Counted from the first letter of the stretch, positions 44,670 to 54,187 are shown. The stretch is 64,000 bases of DNA from Fenollaria sporofastidiosus (GCF_943169635.2 NZ_OW968186.1:372001-436000); one strand, 5' to 3'. Translations and numbers: made by a program. The notes: generated by a model not told the origin, from the letters alone.

Positions 44670-45974
44670 TTACTCATTTTCTCTTGTCATCAATACAACG
44701 CTTTCCAAGTGTCCACTTCTTGCGAACATATCAACTGCGGCTACTCTATCCACCTTATACACCTCACTCATCAAGGCGATGTCTCTCGCCAAACTTGCGT
44801 GGTTACAGCTGATGTATACAATCTTTTCTACACCGCTCTTATTTAGCATCTCTACCACTTTTTTGTCTAGGCCCTTTCTCGGCGGGTCGACTATGACTGC
44901 GTCGTAAGTTTTTTCTTTCAAGACTCTATTTATCGCGTCTTCGGCCTTGGCGTGTATGAATTTTGCGTTTTTTATGCCATTGACTCTAGCGTTTTCATCT
45001 GCGCTTTTAACTGAGGCTTCGACTACTTCGACTGCTGTTACTGATTTTGCTTCTTTGGCGGCGCATAGGCTTATGGTGCCTATGCCTGAGTATAGCTCAA
45101 GTACGTCCATGCGCGATGCATCCCCTAAATACTCAAGTGCTTTTTTATATAAAACGTCCATCATTTCTAAATTTACTTGCAAAAATGTTTGCAGATATAT
45201 TTTAAAATCAAGTCCCAAAATATTTACGCTTAAAAAGTCATCGCCATATAGCTTAGTAAATTTTCTTCCGTACAAAACTTTGTCTGACTTATCGTTTATG
45301 TTTAGGTAGATGGATTTCACCTTACTCATGTCGATGCATGACTTTAATTTTTCTACATCAATCACAATTTCATCGTGCGATACGAAGGTGATCATCAGCT
45401 CATCTTTTTCGTTGTTTCTAAAGACTATGTCCTTGATATCGCCTTTCTTGGCCTTCCAATCGTATCCCTTATAATTTTCTTTTACGAAGCGTCTGATGCC
45501 CTGATAAACTTTTAGCGCTTCCTTATTCATGTAGAGCATCTCTTCTGAGTCGACTACTGTGTTTGTGCCTTCTTCAAAATAACCGATAGCTACTTCACCA
45601 TTATATCCACGAGCGACTTTGACCTGTGTGTTGTCCCTATAATGTGTTAAAGTCTTCGCCATATATTCTTCTACGTCTGCGTCAACGCCTGCCATCTTCT
45701 TAAGGTTCATCTTAAGGCCATTAACTTTCCACTCGAATTCCTTCTCATATGAAAGGCCGGAGAGTATCGCCTCATCACTTGCTACCTCAACACGAAACTC
45801 CGATGGCGAGACTATATCCAAGACATCTGCCTCGATAAAGCTCTTCTTTTTCACTTCGTTTGTGATTGTGACTGTATCGCCAAGCACGGCTCCTTTAATA
45901 AAATAGACCAGTCCCTCGGACTTTGCAACGCCCCTTAGCTGACTGGTCATATCTTCAATGTAAAACTCTTTCAT
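44670..45974 (-). CDS. rlmD: 23S rRNA m5U methyltransferase, RlmD/TrmA family
   Basis: This 434-residue protein has an N-terminal TRAM-like domain followed by the SAM-dependent methyltransferase domain: VLELYSGIGTISL binds SAM and AVIVDPPRKGLDKK is the family loop. The catalytic cysteine is in VYISCNHASLARD, and the end is GHLESVVLMTRENE. The three N-terminal Fe-S cysteines typical of RlmD are absent, as in some Firmicute members. It methylates uridine in 23S rRNA (position by homology). Stop and start codons overlap with grdX. The tail is not the source of the foreign rlmD-like tails at 26.0 and 34.7 kb, which differ. Confidence 0.85.
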   Translation of the reverse strand: MKEFYIEDMTSQLRGVAKSEGLVYFIKGAVLGDTVTITNEVKKKSFIEADVLDIVSPSEFRVEVASDEAILSGLSYEKEFEWKVNGLKMNLKKMAGVDADVEEYMAKTLTHYRDNTQVKVARGYNGEVAIGYFEEGTNTVVDSEEMLYMNKEALKVYQGIRRFVKENYKGYDWKAKKGDIKDIVFRNNEKDELMITFVSHDEIVIDVEKLKSCIDMSKVKSIYLNINDKSDKVLYGRKFTKLYGDDFLSVNILGLDFKIYLQTFLQVNLEMMDVLYKKALEYLGDASRMDVLELYSGIGTISLCAAKEAKSVTAVEVVEASVKSADENARVNGIKNAKFIHAKAEDAINRVLKEKTYDAVIVDPPRKGLDKKVVEMLNKSGVEKIVYISCNHASLARDIALMSEVYKVDRVAAVDMFARSGHLESVVLMTRENE

Positions 45975-46360
45975 TAGATTGAACTTCTTAAATTGATTGT
46001 GTTGTCTATGATGGAAAGGTCTATGACTTTGCAGTCGTCGATGACGCGCTCGTTGTAATCGGGTGTCTTTTCAATGTTTAAAAACTTGTTGATGGTTCCG
46101 ATCGCTTCTTCAATTATGATAAGTCCGTCTTGGTCAAGTCCTGTGCCTTTTTCCAAAATAATTGTCTTAAATGGTGTTTCGTTTGGCTTAACTGATCCTG
46201 ATAATGGATGTGTTAAGAGTTTATATCCTTCATGAATTAGGTCTCTCGCCTTAAGTAAAACGCCTGTATAGTTGTCGACTTTGTCTATGTAGATCATGTC
46301 GAAGTCGTCTTTGTATTTGTCTCTAACGTAGTCGTTGTTTGTAACTATGGTTCTCTTCAT
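45974..46360 (-). CDS. grdX: GrdX-family protein
   Basis: The start is set at the ATG at 46360, seven bases after GAGGAG. The 128-residue product shows the GrdX features: an N-terminal ITNN-like strand (TIVTNNDYVRDKY), then VLLKARDLIHEGYKLLTHPL SGSVKPNETPFKTII, which is highly typical. GrdX accompanies glycine/sarcosine/betaine reductase operons in Stickland-fermenting anaerobes; its function is unknown. Here it sits between whiA and rlmD with no grd genes in sight, so it seems to be a free-standing member. Confidence 0.85.
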   Translation of the reverse strand: MKRTIVTNNDYVRDKYKDDFDMIYIDKVDNYTGVLLKARDLIHEGYKLLTHPLSGSVKPNETPFKTIILEKGTGLDQDGLIIIEEAIGTINKFLNIEKTPDYNERVIDDCKVIDLSIIDNTINLRSSI

Positions 46361-46361
46361 T

Positions 46362-47300
46362 TTAATTCTCCTCATTTATTCGTAAATTTTCTGCCATTTC
46401 AGCAAGTTTTTTAAGTCTATGGTTCACGCCCGACTTGCCAAGCTCCGGGCTCATAAGCCTTCCAAGCTCTGCAAGCGACGCGTCTCTATTGTCCAGTCTA
46501 AGCAAGGCAAGCTCTCGTAAATCGCCTTGCAGATTCTCAAGTCCAAGTCTCTCGTCGATGTACTCGATATCTGCTACCTGCCTTGTCGATGCATCGACCG
46601 TCTTCTGTATATTCGCTGTTTCGCAATTGGTGCGTCTGTTGGCATTGTTCCTTACATCCTTAACTACTCTGATGTTCTCAAAGCTAAGTACTGCACGCAT
46701 CGCGCCTATAACTGTGAGAAAGTCCGAGATCGCCTCGGCGCCCTTTAGGTAAGTGATGTAGTTCTCCTTGCGCCTTACGTACTTCGCTCCAAGGCCGTAG
46801 ACGTTCATTAGCTCCTTGACCTCGTTTGCCTCAAACTCGCTTTCGAAGAGCATTTCGAGGTGGTAGCCGCGCTCTGGATTAGCGATGGATCCTACTGCTA
46901 AGAAGGCTGCTCTTAGGTAGCTACGCCTCATCTCATCGTTGTCTCTAACCATGGACGGCACCTTGTTCACATCTAGGAAGCCCTCCAGCCTCGTATCTTT
47001 AAACATCTGCATAACTATGTCGGTATCGCTTAGAACGATTGTGTAGATGTTCATCTTCTTAAGCTGAGTCATCTTCGAGATGTCGACATCTAGGTCGGTG
47101 TTGTATATCATTCTGATGATGGTGAAGATGCGCCTTGCAAGCGCCGCCTTCTGCACTCTGAATGAGACTGCGACCTTGCCTGATATGAAGCTGATGGATG
47201 AGACGTATCTTACGTAGGCCATGAGCTCAGCAAGGGAGCTATTGTCATTGAATATCGCAAGCTTTGCTGCCTCGTCCTTAGCTTTTTGTGAAAAACTCAT
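46362..47300 (-). CDS. whiA: Sporulation/cell-division regulator WhiA
   Basis: The 312-residue protein has the LAGLIDADG-homing-endonuclease-like N-terminal domain (with the family pattern RSYLRAAFLAVGSIANPERGYHLE) and a C-terminal HTH (LAELGRLMSPELGKSGVNHRLKKL). WhiA is a DNA-binding protein important for cell division and, in Actinobacteria, sporulation. Start ATG, stop one base from the grdX start. In many Firmicutes it follows rapZ; here the gene before it is a NUDIX hydrolase. Confidence 0.95.
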   Translation of the reverse strand: MSFSQKAKDEAAKLAIFNDNSSLAELMAYVRYVSSISFISGKVAVSFRVQKAALARRIFTIIRMIYNTDLDVDISKMTQLKKMNIYTIVLSDTDIVMQMFKDTRLEGFLDVNKVPSMVRDNDEMRRSYLRAAFLAVGSIANPERGYHLEMLFESEFEANEVKELMNVYGLGAKYVRRKENYITYLKGAEAISDFLTVIGAMRAVLSFENIRVVKDVRNNANRRTNCETANIQKTVDASTRQVADIEYIDERLGLENLQGDLRELALLRLDNRDASLAELGRLMSPELGKSGVNHRLKKLAEMAENLRINEEN

Positions 47301-47302
47301 TT

Positions 47303-47731
47303 CTACTCCTCATTCTTCTCTCTGTCGTACTCCTCGATGGCTTTTCTAATTATGCTTCTTTCTTGGCTGTACTTCATCAGCCTTATAGCCTCGTTCCTGT
47401 CGTAGAACTTTGCGGTCTTGAAGCCTTCCATGCTTTGTGGTATAGTGTGCGTGTCCTTTGTCGACATCAAGAAGAAGTGCACAGTCTTGTCTACCTTCAC
47501 ATTCTTCATCTTGTTAATGAAGGAGTACTCGATCTTGCCAAGGTATTTTTTGATCTCTCCAGTGATGCCGCTTTCTTCCTTGACCTCGCGTAGTGCCGCC
47601 TCCTCGATGCTCTCGCCGCGCTCTATCCTGCCCTTTGGCAGTACATAATCGCCGTTGTACTTCTTCAAAAGTAGTATTAAATTGTTATTAATTATTACGC
47701 CTCCTGAGCTAAGTACCTTCACATCTATCAC
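47303..47731 (-). CDS. NUDIX hydrolase (MutT-like)
   Basis: In this 142-residue protein the NUDIX box GRIERGESIEEAALREVKEESGITGE is complete, with catalytic REVKEESG. It starts with IDVKVLSSGGVIINNNLILLLKK. It is likely a nucleotide or dinucleotide pyrophosphatase. It overlaps the upstream membrane-protein gene by 4 bp and ends 2 bp before the whiA start, so the genes are co-transcribed. Confidence 0.9.
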   Translation of the reverse strand: MIDVKVLSSGGVIINNNLILLLKKYNGDYVLPKGRIERGESIEEAALREVKEESGITGEIKKYLGKIEYSFINKMKNVKVDKTVHFFLMSTKDTHTIPQSMEGFKTAKFYDRNEAIRLMKYSQERSIIRKAIEEYDREKNEE

Positions 47732-48816
47732 CTGAACAATCTTAAAAATTTCTCTTCATCGGAGTTTGTACTTTCCTTGTTAAGAAGGTATTCCTTCTTG
47801 ATAAGTATCTCTTCTAATTTTAGTCTGCCCTTCTTAGTAAGAGCCACGCTGTAGTCAGAGTCTTCCTTCTCTATATATCCCTTCTTGAGTAGCACTTCAT
47901 ACGAATTACTAAGCTTCTCTTCGACAAGTTTATCAGTCTCATCTACTCCCAAGTAGCTTGCGAGTCTGTCCTCTTTTATGTCGTAGAACTGGTAAACTAG
48001 GTAGATGTACTCATCTATGTCCTTAATGTCGAAGGTTTTGCCGCTTCTTTCCTCTTCTTCATATTTTTTCTTAATCCTAAATTTATTTCTGAACCTTTGA
48101 TTCTTAGTCATCAAAAAGCCAACAAGTAAAAATGCAAGTAACGCTACGGCAACTAAGCCCTTAAGCACAAGCTCTGAAACACTCGGCTTGTCTATGCGTC
48201 TGATTTGCATCCTAGTAAGCTCGTCGTTACGGTAGTCCTCGTAGTCCATATCCTCATATGGCGCGTTCACAAACTCATTCTTTGGATACTTAACGCTCAA
48301 AGCCAAATCAATAGGTGCAGTGATTTTATCTAAACCCATAGGTCCATATTCAGACTCAAACTTAGTGCTAAAGCTTGAAAGTGAATCGTATAACCTTAGG
48401 TCCGGCTCATCATAGTAAACGCTGTCAAAATATATGTCAATGGAGTGAATGTGTGTATTAAATGCTCTATACAAACCAAAGACAAAACCATCTGCCCTTT
48501 TAAAGGCTTTCGGAAGACCCTTGATCTTGTACGAAACTTCTTTGTCGCCGCCTTTGAAGTCGAAGATGTACTTAGTTCCAGATAGAAAACTATCTCTAAG
48601 ACTCTTGCCTTCTACATCATAGACCTCTGCGCCCTTTGGCACGTCGATAGCGAACTTAAAGCCTGTGTGCTCAGTCTCGATTTTGACGTCCACATACATC
48701 GCGTCCTCCATAAGATTCATCTTGTAAGTCATCTTGTTCTCGCTCTGTGCATGTGATGTGCTTGTTATGAGCAGCAATGCGCATACAAGAACTGTTAAGA
48801 TATTAAACTTTTTCAC
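47728..48816 (-). CDS. Single-pass membrane protein with winged-helix tail
   Basis: This 362-residue protein has a signal peptide (about 1-23, ending SHAQ) and an extracellular beta-rich domain (about 30-205). A transmembrane helix follows (about 213-233, LKGLVAVALLAFLLVGFL), then a cytoplasmic part that looks winged-helix-like (YEVLLKKGYIEKEDSDYSVALTKKGRLKLEEI). The layout resembles DUF2207-type proteins. It would couple an outside signal to an inside helix-turn-helix domain. First gene of the NUDIX-whiA-grdX-rlmD operon. Function unknown. Confidence 0.7.
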   Translation of the reverse strand: MKKFNILTVLVCALLLITSTSHAQSENKMTYKMNLMEDAMYVDVKIETEHTGFKFAIDVPKGAEVYDVEGKSLRDSFLSGTKYIFDFKGGDKEVSYKIKGLPKAFKRADGFVFGLYRAFNTHIHSIDIYFDSVYYDEPDLRLYDSLSSFSTKFESEYGPMGLDKITAPIDLALSVKYPKNEFVNAPYEDMDYEDYRNDELTRMQIRRIDKPSVSELVLKGLVAVALLAFLLVGFLMTKNQRFRNKFRIKKKYEEEERSGKTFDIKDIDEYIYLVYQFYDIKEDRLASYLGVDETDKLVEEKLSNSYEVLLKKGYIEKEDSDYSVALTKKGRLKLEEILIKKEYLLNKESTNSDEEKFLRLFR

Positions 48817-48856
48817 TTGACTCGCCTCCTAATACTCTAAATATATTAATACCCAT

Positions 48857-49564
48857 TTACTCCATAAAAGCTAACAGCTTCACATCCTTTTTTATATTTA
48901 ATTTCTTAATGTCATCAGGCTTCATAGTGACTAGGCACATGGATGATGGACCTGCTGATCTATGATAGTCGAAGCCCTCACTTACGATGCGCGCATTTAA
49001 TCCTGCATGCGCCTCAATCTCTTTTAGCTCATGCATAGAGCCCTTTGAGCCAACAGGAACTATGTCATGAATGTAAGTCTGCTCCTTTAAATATAAATAA
49101 TCACTCATGCTCATAGCCTTGTCTCTATGCTTAATAAGCTCCTCACCAAGAAGTGCTTTGCCTATAGCGTAGAGTGCATCTCCCTTTTGTGCCTTGCGTA
49201 TATCAAGGCCGCGTCCCAAGACTGTGACTCCTAAGCCTGTCATCTTAGTTACAAAGTTCTCCTCGCTTGAGCCAGTGAAACCATTCACCTCGTCAAGCCT
49301 CGCGTCCTTCATCGCCTTTTTGATGCCGCGAATGATTTTCTCGCCATAAGGCTCCATCTCGTTACATAGAGTGTCCACCAAGACCATTGGCGTGCTTCTT
49401 GCGCATAAAAGTTCGACTATGGGCACGAAGGCTGCGTAGTAGGAAACCATCTCTACATCTGCAAAGACCTCGTCACAAGGCTTCTCACCTATGCCAGAAG
49501 CGCTATCACATGCAAGCACCAGAGCTATATCATCTAAAATTATTAAATCTCTAAACTTTTTCAT
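48857..49564 (-). CDS. AIR-synthase-like (PurM-type) protein
   Basis: The 235-residue protein begins with IILDDIALVLACDSASGIG, which matches the ATP-binding N-terminal part of PurM/HypE-like proteins, and continues with a DxxM/P-rich core. Relatives include AIR synthase-like kinases such as alpha-ribazole kinase CblS, but the identity is not proven. It diverges from the aminopeptidase gene across a short symmetric promoter region. Confidence 0.6.
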   Translation of the reverse strand: MKKFRDLIILDDIALVLACDSASGIGEKPCDEVFADVEMVSYYAAFVPIVELLCARSTPMVLVDTLCNEMEPYGEKIIRGIKKAMKDARLDEVNGFTGSSEENFVTKMTGLGVTVLGRGLDIRKAQKGDALYAIGKALLGEELIKHRDKAMSMSDYLYLKEQTYIHDIVPVGSKGSMHELKEIEAHAGLNARIVSEGFDYHRSAGPSSMCLVTMKPDDIKKLNIKKDVKLLAFME

Positions 49565-49593
49565 ACGGCCTCCATTACATATTCTTAATAAAT

Positions 49594-49617
49594 ATGATAT
49601 AATATATATTATATCAT
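49594..49617. promoter_or_regulatory. Symmetric divergent promoter region
   Basis: A perfect 24-bp palindrome (ATGATATAATAT with ATATTATATCAT) gives a TATAAT on each strand (49598-49603 plus, 49613-49608 minus). It lies between genes that start at 49564 (minus) and 49643 (plus). Neither side has a clear -35 box at 17-bp spacing. Confidence 0.6.
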
Positions 49618-49642
49618 AAGTAGGGACACAAAGGAGGACAAA

Positions 49643-50872
49643 ATGAATTTTGAAGATAAGTTAAAAAATTATGCTAAGGTTGTTATCGAAAGAGGCATAA
49701 ACGTACAAAAGGGTATGCCGCTTGTAATCAATACATCGACTGAGGCGATGGACTTCGTTAGACTTTTGACTGAACTTGCCTACGAAAGAGGAGCAAGTGA
49801 AGTAATTGTAAGGATAAAAGACGACGAGTGCGAGAAGCTAAGTGCGATGATGATGAGTGAAGAGGCAATCAAGCACGCACCCGAGTGGAAGCTTGATATG
49901 ATGCTTGACTACGCAGAGAGAAAGGCGGGCTTCTTATCAGTTGCGGCTCCTAATCCATCACTAATGAAGGATGTTGACCCTGAAAGAATAAAACTAATGC
50001 GCAGCGTGAACGCAAATCTTATGAAGCCATTCCAAAAGTACACTATGAACGACATAAACCCATGGTGCATAATCTGTATACCATCGAAGGCTTGGGCGGA
50101 TAAAGTACTTCCTGACGTGCCTGAAGAAAAACGTATGGAAGAGCTATGGGAGCTAATATTTAAGATAGTTAGAGTGGACGGAGCTGACCCAGACAAGGCT
50201 TGGGACGAATTTGAAAACACTATACAAGAAAAGGCTAAGTACTTAAATGAGATGCAATTCGAAAAGCTTCACTACAGATCAAAATTAGGTACTGATTTGA
50301 CTATAGAGATGCCAAAGAATCACCTATGGATAGGCGGCTCATCCATGAGCGAGACAGGGGTTCGCTTCACAGCCAACATCCCTACAGAAGAAATCTTCTC
50401 CGCGCCTAAGAGAGATGGGGTGAATGGTATAGTCTACGCGACAAAGCCACTCTCATTATCAGGAAAACTTGTTGAGAACTTCTCACTAAGATTTGAGCGT
50501 GGTAAATGCGTTGAAGTAAAGGCTGAGAAAAATCAAAAATTATTAGAAGATTTAATCGCGACAGATGAAAACGCATGCATGCTTGGCGAAGTAGCTCTTG
50601 TACAAAACGACTCACCTATTAGTAATAGCAAGAGACTCTTCTACTCAACATTATTTGACGAGAACGCATCTTGTCACCTTGCCTTTGGAGCTGCTTACCC
50701 AACTTGCATCCAAGGCGGCGCTGCCATGAGCGAAGAAGAACTTCTAAAAAATGGTATTAACGACAGCAAAATTCATGTCGATTTTATGATTGGTGATGAA
50801 ACAACAGAGATAATTGGGTATAAAGATGATAAGGAATACAAAATATTTGAGGAAGGCAACTGGGCCTTCTAA
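49643..50872 (+). CDS. M29-family aminopeptidase
   Basis: The 409-residue cytosolic aminopeptidase (thermophilic aminopeptidase T / AmpS / PepS type) shows the metal-binding features: PTEEIFSAPKRDGVNG near 250, a conserved LGEVALV near 316, and His residues in SCHLAFG near 350 and SKIHVDFMIG near 380. It removes N-terminal residues from peptides with two Zn or Co ions. RBS AAAGGAGG. Forms a probable operon with the membrane protein 11 bp downstream. Confidence 0.93.
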   Translation: MNFEDKLKNYAKVVIERGINVQKGMPLVINTSTEAMDFVRLLTELAYERGASEVIVRIKDDECEKLSAMMMSEEAIKHAPEWKLDMMLDYAERKAGFLSVAAPNPSLMKDVDPERIKLMRSVNANLMKPFQKYTMNDINPWCIICIPSKAWADKVLPDVPEEKRMEELWELIFKIVRVDGADPDKAWDEFENTIQEKAKYLNEMQFEKLHYRSKLGTDLTIEMPKNHLWIGGSSMSETGVRFTANIPTEEIFSAPKRDGVNGIVYATKPLSLSGKLVENFSLRFERGKCVEVKAEKNQKLLEDLIATDENACMLGEVALVQNDSPISNSKRLFYSTLFDENASCHLAFGAAYPTCIQGGAAMSEEELLKNGINDSKIHVDFMIGDETTEIIGYKDDKEYKIFEEGNWAF

Positions 50873-50883
50873 GGAGGGGTATT

Positions 50884-52014
50884 ATGAACGAAAATTTTGT
50901 ATACGACGAATTTAATCCGAAGACAAAGGGCGGCAGAGCAAGCGGCATAACAGAGATTTTTCAAGCAACAAATGCCTACATCAAAGGTAACATCAAAGCA
51001 ATACTTTGCTTTGCACTAGTTTACATCGTGCTTATAGGAGGCTTCCTAGCCTTAAACGTTGGATCCATAATGCAAATTTCATCAGACACATTAAATCTAC
51101 AAATGAGAAATAATGATCAAGTTGAAATGAATATCAATGGAATTAATGATTTAACAAACGAGCTAGACGACGCAGAAAGCTTTGATGACGTTATGAACAG
51201 CGTAAAGAATTTTAGAGATAACGGCGGCCTAAATGATAGAGATCTAAATGCTTTCATGAATATCACAAGAACATCAGTACTTATGATACTAAGCTTCTTA
51301 ATCATGGGCATAGCAATTCAATTAATCGCCATCGCCTTCGTTACACACGTTAACAAATGGATATTCAAGATGGAAAGAGGCGCAAAAGAAGTAACAGAGT
51401 CCTTATTCATAAAGCTTATCAAGTCCATCGCCATTATGATAATCTTTGGACTAATAAGTGGCGCAACAGCCATAATCTTTGGTATAATCGGCGCTATAAT
51501 AGGCTCTTATGAAGCGATAGTTATACTAATGACACTAGTTTTAGCACTAGTAAACTTCTACATCGGCCTTGCAGGCTCCATAGCCTACTACCTTGTTACA
51601 ACAAATAAGTACATCGGCATAGGTACATGCATCAGCGCAGCCTTTGGCATAGTCAATAGATTTATATTAAACTGGATAGGTAAAATGATTTTAATATATA
51701 TAGCTACCTTTGTAGTTGGAGGCTTCGCAACATTGATTATAGCCTTTATCGCAACAGGACTAAGAGCTCCTTGGGTCTTCGCACTAGCAGCAGTGCCTTG
51801 GATATTCGCAACACTTTACTCAACAGTCTACTCACAAATGGCACTTTGCGACTACACAAGCCAATACGAGTTTAGAACAGGCCGCGTCGTAAGAGACTAC
51901 GACTACTACGACATCTACGATGACGACGGCTACGACTACACAGACAGACCAAAACGCTACCAAAATGACGAAGCAAGAAGCGTGGATGACTTTTATAATA
52001 GCTTAGATAATTAA
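50884..52014 (+). CDS. Polytopic membrane protein of unknown function
   Basis: The 376-residue protein starts 11 bp after the aminopeptidase. It has a hydrophobic helix near residues 38-58, a polar stretch (60-130), then five or more helices (about 135-310), and a charged tail (VRDYDYYDIYDDDGYDYTDR, residues near 340-365) dominated by Asp and Tyr. It resembles DUF975/YciC-type Firmicute membrane proteins only loosely. Role unknown; likely co-expressed with the aminopeptidase. Confidence 0.7.
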   Translation: MNENFVYDEFNPKTKGGRASGITEIFQATNAYIKGNIKAILCFALVYIVLIGGFLALNVGSIMQISSDTLNLQMRNNDQVEMNINGINDLTNELDDAESFDDVMNSVKNFRDNGGLNDRDLNAFMNITRTSVLMILSFLIMGIAIQLIAIAFVTHVNKWIFKMERGAKEVTESLFIKLIKSIAIMIIFGLISGATAIIFGIIGAIIGSYEAIVILMTLVLALVNFYIGLAGSIAYYLVTTNKYIGIGTCISAAFGIVNRFILNWIGKMILIYIATFVVGGFATLIIAFIATGLRAPWVFALAAVPWIFATLYSTVYSQMALCDYTSQYEFRTGRVVRDYDYYDIYDDDGYDYTDRPKRYQNDEARSVDDFYNSLDN

Positions 52015-52033
52015 TAGAATACGTAAATGGATT

Positions 52034-52060
52034 AAGCGCATCATATGGTGCGCTTTTTTT
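52034..52060 (+). terminator. Intrinsic terminator
   Basis: Stem AAGCGCA / TGCGCTT with T7 tail, 20 bp after the stop of the membrane-protein gene. Its GCGC stem and trailing TTGTTGAGTGT resemble the terminators at 52759 and 54161. Confidence 0.9.
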
Positions 52061-52134
52061 GTTGAGTGTATACAATAGCATAAAGATGAACTATATGATA
52101 TAATGTAAATATGATATTTTAGGAGGAATGTTTA

Positions 52135-52737
52135 ATGCAAAATCAAAATCAAAACACGCTAGCTGAGACTTTAAAGGCGGACATATTTAGAGGCACTAGA
52201 GGGGATTATAGAAAGTATTTAGACTTAAGAAAGAAAAATATCTTATTCTACGCTCTTCTTCTAGTCTCACCACTTTTATATCTCTTGCTGTCATTTATTT
52301 TTAAGAATAACTGGGTAATACCATTTTTACCGTTTGGCATAGGTGCAGGCTATGTATTTTTCGGAAGATTATTTGTAGATGGTAGGCACGGCATTCGCCA
52401 AATTACAGACTGGAACAACTTTAACAAGCTAAAAACACTAAGAGGCGAAGCAGCCATAGAGCTCGCAGACAAAGTTTTCCCTAAGCTAATTGTGGCACTG
52501 GACAAAGCTTATAAGAAGGGATATAATAAGTCATTCTTCGATGTTTATGTGATAAACACTAATCCACAAAGCCTCGCTGACACTATGGGCAACAGTTTCT
52601 GGGTTTCTCTAGCCATCGGAAAGAGGATGTTTACTCGTTCATATCAGGTACTTGCGCAAACAAACCTTAAAGTTATAAGGGCTTTTACCTATGTGGCACA
52701 AAAGAACCCAACACTGAGAGATTATTATGGATTTTAA
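52135..52737 (+). CDS. Hypothetical protein with two membrane helices
   Basis: The 200-residue protein has a polar N-terminus (about 1-37), two adjacent hydrophobic helices (about 38-57 and 63-79), and a longer soluble part (90-200) that is neither signal- nor HTH-like. RBS AGGAGG before the ATG. Stand-alone with a strong terminator. I do not recognise the family. Confidence 0.75.
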   Translation: MQNQNQNTLAETLKADIFRGTRGDYRKYLDLRKKNILFYALLLVSPLLYLLLSFIFKNNWVIPFLPFGIGAGYVFFGRLFVDGRHGIRQITDWNNFNKLKTLRGEAAIELADKVFPKLIVALDKAYKKGYNKSFFDVYVINTNPQSLADTMGNSFWVSLAIGKRMFTRSYQVLAQTNLKVIRAFTYVAQKNPTLRDYYGF

Positions 52738-52758
52738 TAGATTAATAGCTTTATATGA

Positions 52759-52785
52759 AGCGCAGCTTAGGCTGCGCTTTTTTTA
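52759..52785 (+). terminator. Intrinsic terminator
   Basis: Perfect 8-bp stem AGCGCAGC / GCTGCGCT followed by T7, 20 bp after the 52135-52737 gene. Confidence 0.92.
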
Positions 52786-52844
52786 TGGGAAAATGTCTAT
52801 ATATATGTTATAATAAATGTAATAATATTCAAAGGAGGATACTC

Positions 52845-54146
52845 ATGGATAAAAAATTTTCTCTCATGGACTACATCGCTCTATTGCGTCTGAGCTGTAG
52901 ACACTACTACTGGAACATAAGCTACGCGGGAAAGGGCTCTATCACTTTAAAGAGGCTAGGTCAACTATTTACAAGTATGGCTAATGGAGACTATGGAACA
53001 GCTTTCGTTCTATTTGTCGCTTACTCTTTAGTAGTTGACACTATAGGTGTGAATTTTTTCAAAATTTTGAGCTGGTTACCTGCTATACCAGCTTATATTG
53101 CAAAAGGCAGAATTGTAGCCATTTTAGGTGTAATTATAGTCAGACTAGCTGCAATGGCATTTGGATTTTTTGTACTACTTAATCCGAAGAGATTAAAGAG
53201 GTCTCTTAGATACAAGGAGTCTGCATTTTTCAAAAATACTGGCATAAGGCCTAAAGAAGTCGTTAAAGACAAGGGCCTGTGCGGCGAGTACCTTGCAACT
53301 TGTGTTGAAGAGGAAGCTTTTAAAGCGAATAATATCGAAGGACAGATATTTAACAGTGTCATCATACCTCAGCACGGCGGCAACTTCTCTGAAGCTGACG
53401 TTGTCTCTGTAAGCAGCATGGGTATCAATGTCATCGAGGTTAAGGCTCTTGGTGGCGAGATAGAAGGTGGTGAGACTTGGGAACTTTGGCAGCAAACTTT
53501 GGGCAAGGAAACTTATGAGTTCAGAAACCCTATCTTGCAAAACAACACTCACGTAAACTACCTACTTGCCTACCTTGAAGATAGCATGAAAGCTAGCGGC
53601 TACAAGCCCGGCGTGGCATTGTCGCACTCAACTATCAACTCAGTATTGTTCCTAGACAATAAAGTTAGCTTAGATATCAACAGCTTTAACGGGCTTAACC
53701 TTTTGTACCTTTACGGCACTACACATGGTTACGCCGACATTTACAAAGACTTCAAACGTAAGAACGTTATAAACTTGTATAAAAACGACATTGATTATAT
53801 AGCTAAAGAGATCAAAAAACTTTCATCTCACAGTCCAAGTGAAATTGACGCCATGATGTCTAATAGACAAGCAGCCATAGACAGAGGCGAGTACAAGTAC
53901 CCTTCAGTCTACCACATTGCCTACTGCGAGTTCGACATTGTAAGACGCGAAGGCGGCATCTGCTTAATCAAGGAACAAAACGGCTACCAATTCTACTTTG
54001 ACCCGAAAGACAACTGGTTTAAGTATGTAAGCACAATGCGCATCACTAGAATCGAAGCAAGCTACCGCTCATACGATGAGGCAATGCGTGCATTTAACAA
54101 TCCTAGCATAGCTAGCCAAAGGTACCTTGTCAAGTATTTATATTAA
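52845..54146 (+). CDS. NERD-domain membrane protein
   Basis: The start is the ATG at 52845, after AAAGGAGG; the longer frame from 52755 overlaps a terminator and is rejected. The 433-residue product has two to three N-terminal hydrophobic segments (about 52-70, 78-95 and 100-122). A NERD (nuclease-related) domain follows, with KGLCGEYLATCVEEEAF and IPQHGGNFSEADVVSVSSMG INVIEVKALGGEIEGG; the acidic-Glu-Lys set fits PD-(D/E)xK relatives. Function in DNA processing is suspected; the substrate is unknown. Confidence 0.8.
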   Translation: MDKKFSLMDYIALLRLSCRHYYWNISYAGKGSITLKRLGQLFTSMANGDYGTAFVLFVAYSLVVDTIGVNFFKILSWLPAIPAYIAKGRIVAILGVIIVRLAAMAFGFFVLLNPKRLKRSLRYKESAFFKNTGIRPKEVVKDKGLCGEYLATCVEEEAFKANNIEGQIFNSVIIPQHGGNFSEADVVSVSSMGINVIEVKALGGEIEGGETWELWQQTLGKETYEFRNPILQNNTHVNYLLAYLEDSMKASGYKPGVALSHSTINSVLFLDNKVSLDINSFNGLNLLYLYGTTHGYADIYKDFKRKNVINLYKNDIDYIAKEIKKLSSHSPSEIDAMMSNRQAAIDRGEYKYPSVYHIAYCEFDIVRREGGICLIKEQNGYQFYFDPKDNWFKYVSTMRITRIEASYRSYDEAMRAFNNPSIASQRYLVKYLY

Positions 54147-54160
54147 TATTAATCATAAGA

Positions 54161-54187
54161 AGCGCAGTCTAGGCTGCGTTTTTTTTG
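54161..54187 (+). terminator. Intrinsic terminator
   Basis: Stem GCGCAG / CTGCGT with T8 tail, 20 bp after the NERD gene; same stem vocabulary as the two previous terminators. Confidence 0.88.
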
